Below, piece after piece: positions 20,192-27,658 of a DNA stretch of 64,000 nucleotides. The stretch's first letter is position 1. Each line of letters opens with the position of its first letter. The position numbers and the translations under genes were made by a program. This DNA comes from Paenibacillus sp. FSL H7-0331 (GTDB lineage Bacteria; Bacillota; Bacilli; Paenibacillales; NBRC-103111): the NCBI RefSeq assembly GCF_001956045.1, contig NZ_MRTH01000007.1, forward strand, positions 186,001 through 250,000, in the 5' to 3' direction. The notes under the pieces were generated by a model. It saw only the letters and a list, made by a program, of their open reading frames with translations, did not search any database and had not been told where the DNA came from.

Positions 20192-20821
20192 TTACATCAT
20201 TCCAATTGTGAGCTTTAACTCCTCAATACGTTTGGCTATATTGTCCCTAAGGATGATTTTCACGCCGTTTTCAAAGTAAATTTCGCTTCCCGCAGCAACT
20301 AGAAGACAAGCGGAAACTCCCATTTTGCGAATAAACATCAAGTCACAATTTTTACCTTCAAACTTCGTATAGTGTTCACCAAAAGTTTGCAGCAAAATCT
20401 TCCCCTCATCCAGATTCAGCTCTCCTGATTGCAAGCAACGATCCAGCAAAAAAAGCGACAGGATTTGTTCAAATCTATATACATCCGAGCGGCCAATATA
20501 CGGTTCAGCATATTCAATCGCTATCAAGGAAACAATGTTTCGTTCCACTAAATCAGTTTTGCTTATAGAAAGATCTGTAGGCACCGGGGAAAACATATTA
20601 GCCAGCTCATCTAACGATAAATCCTCCTTCATATCCAGGATTTTATCCATACGATCTAACATCTTTCGCTTCGGGAAAAATGTTTCTTGCCCTGTAAACG
20701 CCGATTTTCGAATAAACCACTCCTCAGGAACAAGATTTTTACGTTTCCATCGGTATAATTGACCATAGGATATCCCGGTTAGCTCTAATAGTTCTTTTTT
20801 GGATATCAATTCTTCTTCCAT
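20192..20821 (-). CDS. yhbD: YhbD-family regulator with MerR-like DNA-binding domain
   Basis: The protein of about 209 residues begins with a helix-turn-helix of the MerR/excisionase kind (ISKKELLELTGISYGQLYRWKRKNLVPEEWFIRKS; residues about 5-40), followed by FFPKRKMLDRMDKILDMKEDLSLDELANMF and a C-terminal domain of unknown fold. This is the arrangement of B. subtilis YhbD (DUF4004). ATG at 20821 follows GGAGG. It is the first gene of the bactofilin operon and may regulate it. A cluster of DnaA boxes lies 80-180 bases upstream. Confidence 0.88.
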   Translation of the reverse strand: MEEELISKKELLELTGISYGQLYRWKRKNLVPEEWFIRKSAFTGQETFFPKRKMLDRMDKILDMKEDLSLDELANMFSPVPTDLSISKTDLVERNIVSLIAIEYAEPYIGRSDVYRFEQILSLFLLDRCLQSGELNLDEGKILLQTFGEHYTKFEGKNCDLMFIRKMGVSACLLVAAGSEIYFENGVKIILRDNIAKRIEELKLTIGMM

Positions 20822-20902
20822 GGGGATCCCTCCATTCAAGAACAATATAACATAACATTGTTACGTTGTAAATCCGCTCCATTCACGATTAGTAATATTG
20901 CC

Positions 20903-21002
20903 TGTGGATATCCCTATCTGTGGATATGTGCAAAACATTTAGGGAACTTATATACAATAAATAGATGTAGGCTGTGAGCATTGTGGATAACTTTGTGGAT
21001 GA
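20903..21002 (-). promoter_or_regulatory. DnaA-box cluster 2 upstream of yhbD-type operon
   Basis: Four minus-strand DnaA-box-like sites occur: TGTGGATAT (20903-20911), TGTGGATAT (20919-20927), TGTGGATAA (20982-20990, a perfect TTATCCACA on the minus strand) and TGTGGATGA (20994-21002). All have the same direction. They lie in the promoter region of the yhbD-bactofilin operon, so DnaA could titrate here or control that operon. Confidence 0.7.
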
Positions 21003-21039
21003 ATGGCAGCAAAGCATATTCTTCCGTTCCCGCTGCAAA

Positions 21040-21066
21040 CAAAAAAGAACGCCTCTCAGGACGTTC
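21040..21066 (-). terminator. Terminator after SRPBCC gene
   Basis: On the minus strand GAACG pairs with CGTTC around TCCTGAGAGG (itself partly self-pairing), followed by TTTTTTGTTT. It ends the SRPBCC gene. Confidence 0.75.
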
Positions 21067-21099
21067 CTTCTGAAATACATATGAAATTCCAGGAATTTT

Positions 21100-21549
21100 T
21101 TACCATCCAAAGTCTAATGTCTTTCCGGTTTCCGCCAGTGTCTTGACGTTGCTCAGGATCATCCACCAATGCTTCTCCGTGTCTGTATAGGAGGGGTGAT
21201 TATCTGACCACTGGTCATTGATCAATGTCAGCTTTGTACAATTGCCTACCGTCTCTAATGTAAAGGTTACACGGGTTTCAAGCTCGGCATGATTAGCTCT
21301 ATAGGAAGGCCCAGGATGCTCGGTACAACTCAACTCTTTATAATGCTCATATTTCAGTATGCTGCCATACACATGAACGGTCTCATCGCCATCGTTGCCT
21401 GGCCCTACGTATTCATAACGATCACCCTCTTGGAAGGTGGATCTGATCACGCAACCATAAAAGATTTTACGCGTTCCCTCCGGTGACATTAAAGTATTCC
21501 AGACTTTTTCAGGCTGTGCATCGATATAAAACTCATATTTGAGTTCCAT
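21100..21549 (-). CDS. SRPBCC-family protein (AHSA1-like)
   Basis: The 149-residue protein matches the SRPBCC/START-like fold of the AHSA1 group: ELKYEFYIDAQPEKVWNTLMSPEGTRKIFYGC at the N terminus, VTFTLETVGNCTKLTLINDQW in the middle and a C-terminal helix with HWWMILSNVKTLAETGKTL. Such proteins bind hydrophobic ligands in a deep pocket; most bacterial members have no known ligand. The start follows AAGGAGTGAG. It is divergent from an AraC regulator that starts about 140 bp away, which may control it. Confidence 0.88.
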   Translation of the reverse strand: MELKYEFYIDAQPEKVWNTLMSPEGTRKIFYGCVIRSTFQEGDRYEYVGPGNDGDETVHVYGSILKYEHYKELSCTEHPGPSYRANHAELETRVTFTLETVGNCTKLTLINDQWSDNHPSYTDTEKHWWMILSNVKTLAETGKTLDFGW

Positions 21550-21692
21550 GGTCTCACTCCTTCATCAATTTGAATGTTGTTGGCTGGGTCTGCGGGCTCG
21601 TCTAACCTTACCTGTCTGTGCTACTATAATTATAATTCATCCTGGGAGCCAAGTATGGTAAAAACGCGACAAGAGAACAAGGAGTGATTCAT

Positions 21693-22490
21693 GTGAATGC
21701 AAATATTCCGCAACCCAGTATGGGTATCTTGAACATAAATGGAAGCGAGGATAAATTTCGGCTTACCCGTTATGCTCCCTCCGAGGAGATTGGTTTATTC
21801 GTCAAGCATTACTGGATCGTAAGCTGGGATTTAACGGGACAGGAGCCCTATTGGCAGGATGTCATTCCGAATCCTTGTGTGAATCTGGTCATTCAAAAAA
21901 ACCATACAGGCATCTACGGAGCCGCCAAGTATAAATACTCCAAGCTGTTGGAAGCTAAAGGATCTGTGTTTGGTGTAAAGTTCAAGCCGGGGGGATTTTA
22001 TCCATTCATTAAAAGGTCCGTTTCCGAACTAGCTAGCCAGCCCCTGGATATTTCCCGCGTTTTTGATGTAGAGACCCTTGCTGTAGAGGATGCCATTCTG
22101 TCCCAAGAGGATGCTGGCAGCATGGTAGAACGAGCAGAAAGCTTTATTAAGCCCAAGCTGCCGGAAAAAGATGAAACGGTCGCCCTGATTAATCGGATTA
22201 TAGACCGAATTGTGGACGAAAAGGAAATTACGAAGGTGGACGATATTTGTGCAAGCTTCGCCATCAACAAAAGACAGCTTCAGCGTATTTTCGATCAATA
22301 CGTCGGCATAAGCCCCAAATGGGTGATCAAGCTCTACCGACTGCAAAATGCTGCTGAAACCATCGATCACGATAGAAACTACGACCGATTGAAGCTATCG
22401 GCTGATCTCGGCTATCACGACCAATCGCATTTTATCAAAGATTTCAAAGCGATCATTGGCAAAACGCCAGACGCATATGCCAAGCAGTAA
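21693..22490 (+). CDS. AraC family regulator with DUF6597-like N-terminal domain
   Basis: The protein of about 265 residues has an N-terminal domain with FRLTRYAPSEEIGLFVKHYWIVSWDL and PNPCVNLVIQ, as in DUF6597 transcriptional regulators, then VFGVKFKPGGFYPF, and a C-terminal AraC helix-turn-helix (FAINKRQLQRIFDQYVGISPKWVIKLYRLQ; closing with LGYHDQSHFIKDFKAIIGKTP). GTG at 21693 lies 8 bases after AAGGAG and is preferred to the GTG at 21684, which touches that site. It is divergent from the SRPBCC gene. The effector is unknown. Confidence 0.87.
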   Translation: MNANIPQPSMGILNINGSEDKFRLTRYAPSEEIGLFVKHYWIVSWDLTGQEPYWQDVIPNPCVNLVIQKNHTGIYGAAKYKYSKLLEAKGSVFGVKFKPGGFYPFIKRSVSELASQPLDISRVFDVETLAVEDAILSQEDAGSMVERAESFIKPKLPEKDETVALINRIIDRIVDEKEITKVDDICASFAINKRQLQRIFDQYVGISPKWVIKLYRLQNAAETIDHDRNYDRLKLSADLGYHDQSHFIKDFKAIIGKTPDAYAKQ

Positions 22491-22503
22491 TAATGGCAAA
22501 GGC

Positions 22504-23184
22504 TTACCAGCGAATTTGTGAGATCAGAGCGATCATCAACTTTTGGCTGCTCGGGCTTGTTGGCCACTGACGAATTTCATTCTTGATGTGTTCCATGTTG
22601 GTATATCCTTTAGCCAATCCGTTCAAGCGAGCTGTCAGAGTGGCATTGTTAAGCTCCTCCTGAGTGGTGTACAGAGTGCTCAGCTTTTCAATTGCTTTCG
22701 GGAATCTTTTCAGATAATATTTTTGATGCTTGTCCTCTGCAAGGTAAAATCGGGAATAAGGAGCTATCTCAGTTGCCGGCTCCCCCTTTCCGAGCGCCTT
22801 CCGCGTCCTGATGACGCGCTGTATCGCCTCTTCCTGCAGCTCGTCGGCATACAATAGCAGCGACCTATACTGGTTTCCTTTGTAATCGTTGATATTGAAC
22901 GGATTGTGGTTGTTCCAGAACACATCGAGGATTTCCTCAAACGTAATCTTCTCCGAATCAAAATCAATTTGGATCGTTTCGGTATGATCACCCATCTGAC
23001 GGTAAGTAGGAGCTTCGGCAGTACCCCCTGCATATCCCACACGTGTTCGAATAACTCCTGGCAAATGGCCGAACAAAGCTTCAGGACTCCAAAAGCAACC
23101 CATACCGAGCGTAGTTGTCTGGATAGCACTCTCCGAAAAAGACGGCGCGAGAGCACTGCTCTGTAATTCCTCCAGCTTGTCCAT
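22504..23184 (-). CDS. msrA: Peptide-methionine (S)-S-oxide reductase
   Basis: The protein of about 226 residues reduces methionine-S-sulfoxide in oxidised proteins. The catalytic Cys lies in GMGCFW (Cys 30), followed by RVGYAGGTAEAPTYRQMGDHTETIQIDFD, the family's substrate-site block, and WNNHNPFNINDYKGNQYRS. It is longer at the C terminus than minimal MsrA. No fused or adjacent MsrB is seen. ATG at 23184 follows GGGGAGGGAGGG. It is convergent with the AraC regulator. Confidence 0.93.
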   Translation of the reverse strand: MDKLEELQSSALAPSFSESAIQTTTLGMGCFWSPEALFGHLPGVIRTRVGYAGGTAEAPTYRQMGDHTETIQIDFDSEKITFEEILDVFWNNHNPFNINDYKGNQYRSLLLYADELQEEAIQRVIRTRKALGKGEPATEIAPYSRFYLAEDKHQKYYLKRFPKAIEKLSTLYTTQEELNNATLTARLNGLAKGYTNMEHIKNEIRQWPTSPSSQKLMIALISQIRW

Positions 23185-23520
23185 AGCTGCCCTCCCTCCC
23201 CTTCCACAAAATGAAATCATGCAGGTGACTCCGCTATAGGGTACCTACAAGCACGTTAGAGCACTCACGGAATCAGAATCTTCACTTTCATAATTATAGC
23301 ATGGTGTCTGTCCAGTCCCAATTCTACCCGGAGGAATGCACCCTCATAAATCCTCTTTTTCAAAAGGACAACGGCGGCTTTGATTTTTTATTTTCAAAAC
23401 CGCCGCTTGGTCTTGTCGCTAAAATTGGCGCAAAAAACTACTGCCAAAACTGCGTTTTACACAGGGCAGGTTGTTTTTACATTTTGCTCTATTGCATTGT
23501 CATTCAATATAAGTAAGTAT
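23185..23520. other. Intergenic region with inverted repeat
   Basis: Between msrA and the efflux gene lie about 330 bases without a credible gene. CGGCGGCTTTGA (23371-23382) and TCAAAACCGCCG (23393-23404) form an imperfect hairpin with an A/T loop that could slow or end efflux-gene transcription, though it lacks a T-run on the minus strand. Confidence 0.4.
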
Positions 23521-24756
23521 TTACATATTTACATGTGTTCTCTTATACAAAACTGCTATTGCCGCTGCTATAAGGATCATACCCATAAAAGCGGGTGCGG
23601 CATGACCAAGTGATATATAGATTTGACCTCCAATGATAGGCCCAATCATTCTTGCTAGAGCCTGAATAGATTGGCTACCTCCTTGAATCCTTCCTTGTTC
23701 ACTAGAATCAACAGACTTGGAGAGCATCCCATTGAATGAAGGCCCAAAGATCGAATCACCAAAACCAAATATAAACATTCCAACGATAACAAGAGGATAG
23801 AATGAGAACAAAGCCGATGCTGCAATAAAACTGTAGCCTATTATCTCCGCAACCATTCCAAGAATTGCTATCTGTTTATCACTAAGTTTTTTCAAAAGCT
23901 TTGGCATTATAAAGCCTTGTGAAATGATGTCCTGTAATCCCATAATTGAAAGCATAAGTCCGATTAGTGCAGGATCCCAACTGAAAATATCCATTGTAAA
24001 TTGCGAAAAAACTGCCTGTAAAGATCCGTTCGGTATCCAAAGTAAGAACGCTGAGACAAGCAGCCTATTTAAGTTTTTCATGGAAAGTACGTTTGCAAGC
24101 TGTGTAAATGGATTCAACCTCACGAGAGTAATCTCTTTAAGTCTATTGTTCTTGTTAAGGCTCTCAGGCATAAAAAAATATCCATAAACAACATTCAATA
24201 AAGTAATTATTGCTCCAAAATACATGGGTGCAGAATAACCAAAGTTGGCAAGTAATCCGCCTAGAGTCGGGCCAATGACCGCACCTACACCTACAACCGC
24301 ACTCACCCATCCAAAGTATTTGGTTCTCTGTTCAGGAGGAATGATGTCTGCAAAATATGCGAAGATAGTGCTTACGCTCCCGCCTGTTATACCTTCTATT
24401 ATGCGCCCAGCAAATAGTATCCATAGAGCTCCTCCTATGCCGAAAACTAAGTACCCGATTGCGGAACCCAAAAGGCATACTAAGAGCAATGGACGACGAC
24501 CATATCTGTCGCTCAAAGCTCCAAGTGCGGGGGCCGCAAAAAACACGCAGACTGCATAAACAGAGGTCAGCAGCGTAACAACTATAACTTGTTCTCCCGG
24601 ATTGCTTGTATAAGGCTGCACTAAGAATGGGACGACAGGTGTTATGATACTGAAGCCTATTCCACAAAGAAACACAGAGATAAGACCGAATATTAAAGCG
24701 TGCTTATCTACGGTTTGTTCTTTGTTCTGTTCATTGTGTAATTTAAATATGGACAT
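23521..24756 (-). CDS. MFS drug efflux transporter (Tet/TCR-like)
   Basis: The 411-residue protein has twelve predicted membrane helices and the MFS motif A after helix 2 (LGALSDRYGRRPLLL, about residues 80-94), plus VSAVVGVGAVIGPTLGGLLA (motif C region, about 150-169), typical of 12- to 14-helix proton-drug antiporters such as TetA and MdtG. It should export a lipophilic compound; tetracycline is not proven. A MarR-type regulator lies upstream on the same strand, and inverted repeats fill the gap between them, so the pump is probably induced by relief of MarR repression. Confidence 0.87.
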   Translation of the reverse strand: MSIFKLHNEQNKEQTVDKHALIFGLISVFLCGIGFSIITPVVPFLVQPYTSNPGEQVIVVTLLTSVYAVCVFFAAPALGALSDRYGRRPLLLVCLLGSAIGYLVFGIGGALWILFAGRIIEGITGGSVSTIFAYFADIIPPEQRTKYFGWVSAVVGVGAVIGPTLGGLLANFGYSAPMYFGAIITLLNVVYGYFFMPESLNKNNRLKEITLVRLNPFTQLANVLSMKNLNRLLVSAFLLWIPNGSLQAVFSQFTMDIFSWDPALIGLMLSIMGLQDIISQGFIMPKLLKKLSDKQIAILGMVAEIIGYSFIAASALFSFYPLVIVGMFIFGFGDSIFGPSFNGMLSKSVDSSEQGRIQGGSQSIQALARMIGPIIGGQIYISLGHAAPAFMGMILIAAAIAVLYKRTHVNM

Positions 24757-24794
24757 TTAAATTCTCTCCTCAAAAGTTATATCTTTGATTCCTC

Positions 24795-24835
24795 GGAAAC
24801 AAAATCATCGTATCCCAATTTTGTTTCCTTGTCAA
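24795..24835 (-). promoter_or_regulatory. Candidate MarR operator at efflux promoter
   Basis: GGAAACAAAAT (24795-24805) and ATTTTGTTTCC (24818-24828) are perfect inverse copies 12 bases apart, overlapped on the right by TTGTTTCCTTGTCAACAA. AT-rich dyads of this kind are common MarR targets; control by the neighbouring MarR protein is inferred. Confidence 0.6.
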
Positions 24836-24849
24836 CAAATTAATAGCAA

Positions 24850-24887
24850 TAAAAAGGCAGCCCGTTCTCAATAGAGCCCGGCTGCCT
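24850..24887 (-). terminator. Terminator after marR-type gene
   Basis: On the minus strand AGGCAGCCGGGCTC pairs with GAGAACGGGCTGCCT (imperfect) and is followed by TTTTTATTG. It ends the MarR gene before the efflux gene, so the efflux gene needs its own promoter. Confidence 0.85.
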
Positions 24888-24912
24888 GTGGTTTCATTTT
24901 CATTATTCAAAT

Positions 24913-25386
24913 TTATTCAGACTTAATATCTATACCCAGTTTCTTTATTTCTGAATCCAAATGCTTACTATACTTTTCCAAGAAGCTAAGCATACTATCA
25001 AATTGTTCCTCGGTTACCTGCTCAAATACGGCTTTATCCCGTTCTTGAAACTCTTTGTGCAGGTGCTCATGGATTTTATAAATTACTTTCCCTTGCTCAG
25101 TGAGTCTAAAATAGATTTCTTTCTTGTTATCCGACTTCTGGTAGCTTTCGATAAGGCCTTTTTTTATGAGCTTCTTAGTCATTTTACTTATGGCACCGCG
25201 AGTCATATAAAAGGACTCCGCAAGTTTTGTCACGTTGGAATCTACATTTCTTTCAATGTATTCGATGCAATGTACTTCAGAAGACTTATAACCCTTAAGA
25301 CTGTCTTCCATCTTATCTTTATTAAGCCAAACCATCTTGTTATATAAGTCCCTGAAACCCATTATGACCTGTTCTTCTTTGTTCAT
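24913..25386 (-). CDS. MarR family transcriptional regulator
   Basis: The 157-residue protein has a winged helix-turn-helix of the MarR type: SSEVHCIEYIERNVDSNVTKLAESFYMTRGAISKMTKKLIKKGLI (about residues 32-76), then the wing DNKKEIYFRLTEQGK. It should bind DNA as a dimer and release on binding a small molecule. ATG at 25386 follows GGGAGGACAGG; the frame is open upstream but has no better start. An 18-bp perfect palindrome lies 36 bases before the start, suggesting autoregulation, and the downstream efflux gene is the likely second target. Confidence 0.9.
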   Translation of the reverse strand: MNKEEQVIMGFRDLYNKMVWLNKDKMEDSLKGYKSSEVHCIEYIERNVDSNVTKLAESFYMTRGAISKMTKKLIKKGLIESYQKSDNKKEIYFRLTEQGKVIYKIHEHLHKEFQERDKAVFEQVTEEQFDSMLSFLEKYSKHLDSEIKKLGIDIKSE

Positions 25387-25421
25387 GGCCTGTCCTCCCA
25401 CCCGTTGATGCATTAACAATA

Positions 25422-25439
25422 TTAAAATAATTATTTTAA
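25422..25439. promoter_or_regulatory. Perfect 18-bp palindrome upstream of marR-type gene
   Basis: TTAAAATAATTATTTTAA is fully self-complementary and lies just before the MarR gene's ribosome site. It is a likely MarR operator. Confidence 0.55.
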
Positions 25440-25468
25440 AAGTGGAATTGACTTTGTTCCTGGGTATT

Positions 25469-26027
25469 CTATTCATAGGAATAAAAAACCTGTAGGCGGG
25501 AAGCGTGAAAAGGGGTACACATTTCCCGAACGGACGCTGCTTTTTGCCATTCACTGACCAACTTCTTCCATAGGCTCTTGATCCGCCGCGAGTAAACCCC
25601 ATAGTAACGGATCGTCTTAAAGTTCTCATCCGGGATATGCCGTATGAGTCTTCCGATGAATTCTTCTACGGAGATCACTTCTCTTTTCTCTTCTTCGTCC
25701 GTCTTATCATATAGCACCCAATGTATCCGAGCTGCTGTTTCACGTTCCCCTTCGGGAGTCACCTTGTGCTTCTTCTCAAAATGCTCTTTGATTATCCGCA
25801 CAGCCTCATCCATAAATTCTTTGAGCAATTTTTCCTGATGCAGTAAAATACCTCACGTAATCCTTCGTCGATTGTGAAGACGACATGCCAGTGGTTCACT
25901 TGGAATACGTATTGTTCCAAGAGCCGCGCCCATTCCTCCGTTTCTCCGCACGAACAAATCGTACAGAACCTTCCAATGTCCTCGCTCGTCAAAGAAAATT
26001 CGTTTCAGAATGTTCGTCTCCATACTT
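25469..26027 (-). pseudogene. Decayed IS91-family transposase
   Basis: Three fragments in different frames rebuild an IS91/IS801-type (Y2, rolling-circle) transposase. The start METNILKRIFFDERGHW is at about 26027. It jumps into GRFCTICSCGETEEW (the C-terminal part of the zinc finger) and HWHVVFTIDEGLREVF ending near 25792, then EKLLKEFMDEAVRIIKEHFEKKHKV and FIGRLIRHIPDENFKTIRYYGVYSRR down to 25469. The central catalytic part with the HVHxL-type motif is deleted and at least two frameshifts occur, so it cannot be active. IS91 identity is from recall of the family; it is a strong resemblance but not verified by search. Confidence 0.75.
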
Positions 26028-26110
26028 CTACCTTACCAAAAACAAAAACAGAGTGGTAGTCCTGCTCCCACCCCCGAAAATTTATAAATTCTGGCGTGTA
26101 ATATAATTAA

Positions 26111-26862
26111 CTCAACTTTCGCAGCTCCAAAATGCTAGGAAACCCTTGCCACTGTAAGGAGTATAAGCAAATGAGTTGATCTATTGACAGAAAAACACCT
26201 TTCTTGTTTGGTATCATGGAAGTGTCGAAGCAACCATGCAAACAAAGAAAGGTGTGTAGGTTTTATGGTATACCATCGTTCCCTGTCTGAACAGTCTCGT
26301 TTTTCAGCTTTTGTTTTCTCTTGTTTTTGAAGGTAAGAACTGGTTTCGTCTTCTGGAAAGTAACCGAGGCGGCTCCCTGCCAGGAAAGGATGTCGTCTAC
26401 CGGTTTCTGTATCATTCCGGCTTCGCTTGGCGGTCTGCTACGCGCGTCCGGGTATTTATCGTGGACGACTCCGTACTCAGTCCAATCGCAGTAAAAAGGC
26501 TGAGCTTCTGGCTCGAGTGTTTGATCACACGACTGGACGATTTATTAAGGGATACAACATGTTGACCCTTGGCTGGTCGGATGGCTTCAGTTTCGCGCCC
26601 GATTACTTGATTATGGAAAATGAGCGCCGTCAGGCCAATGATGACCGTACTTTGGGCGGCCTGTTCTTTCTATACGCCGATGAAGTTCGTGACTTGGATT
26701 TTCAATCTGCTCTCCAACAATTAATGGCTCTATTTCAGAAAATGGCCGACGCGACTACAAAACGGAACAAGCAGTCTGTATTCTGTCAACTACAGGAATG
26801 GATTGCTGGTTTACCCTGTTATATCAAGGGTTTATTCAAGGAGTTAAGCTGCGAAAGTTGAG
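26111..26862 (+). mobile_element. Internally deleted IS4-family element with 16-bp terminal inverted repeats
   Basis: CTCAACTTTCGCAGCT (26111-26126) and AGCTGCGAAAGTTGAG (26847-26862) are perfect inverted repeats that bound 752 bases. Inside, on the plus strand, lie fragments of an IS4-type DDE transposase: LPGKDVVYRFLYHSGFAWR, VRVFIVDDSVL (first catalytic Asp), NRSKKAELLARVFDHTTGRFIKGYNMLTLGWSDGFSFAP and the C-terminal GGLFFLYADEVRDLDFQSALQQL. The element is about half the usual length and frameshifted, so it is a non-autonomous relic whose ends are intact. No target-site duplication is visible in the flanks. Confidence 0.85.
26280..26850 (+). pseudogene. IS4-family transposase remnant
   Basis: Coding fragments run from about 26280 (SEQSRFSAFVFSC-type start) to 26862 in two frames. 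The region between the DDE part and the C-terminal helices is deleted (the reading goes from GFSFAPDYLI to MENERRQANDDRTLGGLFFLY), removing the second and third catalytic acidic residues. A 70-base block from its 3' part recurs at 32800-32867. Confidence 0.75.
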
Positions 26863-27062
26863 TTTATTCAGAAATACCCAAAATTACGAAAGAAATTTTC
26901 AAATTGATCGAAGGGGCTGATAAGTCAGATTATTAAGCGCGGAATTGTATAAGGATAATCTGTCCGTTCAGAAATAAAATATGATCGTCTTTCTTCTTAA
27001 AGTGTTCAATGAAAATAAAGTTGTACACTCGTTACGTTGATAGGCGTAGGATCTACGTCTTA
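26863..27062. other. Spacer between IS4 relic and RHS relic
   Basis: About 200 AT-rich bases with no gene, promoter or repeat that I can support. Confidence 0.3.
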
Positions 27063-27480
27063 GAAAGCCCCAAGTCCTTTAAATACTTATTAGAGTATGA
27101 TCCGGTCGGCAATCGAACCAAGGTCACCCGGGGCGAAGACGGTAATGATGAAGACGAGGGGATAGCGCCGATCATCCGGACAGCATCAAGACCGATTATG
27201 TCTACGACGCGCTAAACCAGCTGACGCTGGTCAAACGATATAACGACGGCACGTCGATGACGACGAATTATACGTACGATGCGGTCGGGAACCGCTTACG
27301 AAGCAAACCGTTCTGGGCAGTTTGACGGATACGGAACAATATTCCTATGATGCGGCGGACAAGCTGCGGCGCTGGTAAAATGAAAGCAGCTACAAAGATT
27401 TCACGTACGACCAGCGCGGCCGCTGAAGGTGACGGACTTTATTTCCGGCGATGACGATGATGACGACGTACAGAGCCTGA
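27063..27480 (+). pseudogene. RHS/YD-repeat protein relic
   Basis: Three frames together encode degraded YD repeats: LEYDPVGNRTKVTRGEDG, then TDYVYDALNQLTLVKRYNDG and TNYTYDAVGNRLRSK, then QYSYDAADKLRRW-stop-NESSYKDFTYDQRGR. YD repeats belong to large RHS/WapA-type secreted toxins and shells. Only about 400 bases remain, with stops and frameshifts and no toxin tip or immunity gene. The base composition is richer in G and C than the neighbours, consistent with an acquired gene. Confidence 0.8.
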
Positions 27481-27559
27481 ACAGCCTGTCCTTGCTCGGC
27501 GGAACTGTACAAGTTCAGTTATGTTGTGAAGATTGTCAAAAGGAGCTGCCGTGGCAACC

Positions 27560-27624
27560 CCTTGATCGTGGCCATTTACAACAAAAGGACGTGCATGGGC
27601 ACGATCAAGGCTTCCCATGCACGT
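27560..27624 (-). terminator. Terminator of ABC operon inside interleaved inverted repeats
   Basis: ACGTGCATGGG (27589-27599) and CCCATGCACGT (27614-27624) form an 11-bp stem; on the minus strand it is followed by CCTTTTGTTG, so it terminates the sugar ABC operon. A second pair, CCTTGATCGTG (27560-27570) and CACGATCAAGG (27600-27610), is interleaved with it, so the two stems exclude each other or form a pseudoknot. Confidence 0.75.
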
Positions 27625-27658
27625 CTCATATTTGTCATTACAGCATTATTATCAAGGA

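Noticed and set aside
22029..22370. 113-residue minus-strand open frame inside the AraC gene
   Set aside because: Antisense shadow of a confident AraC-family gene.
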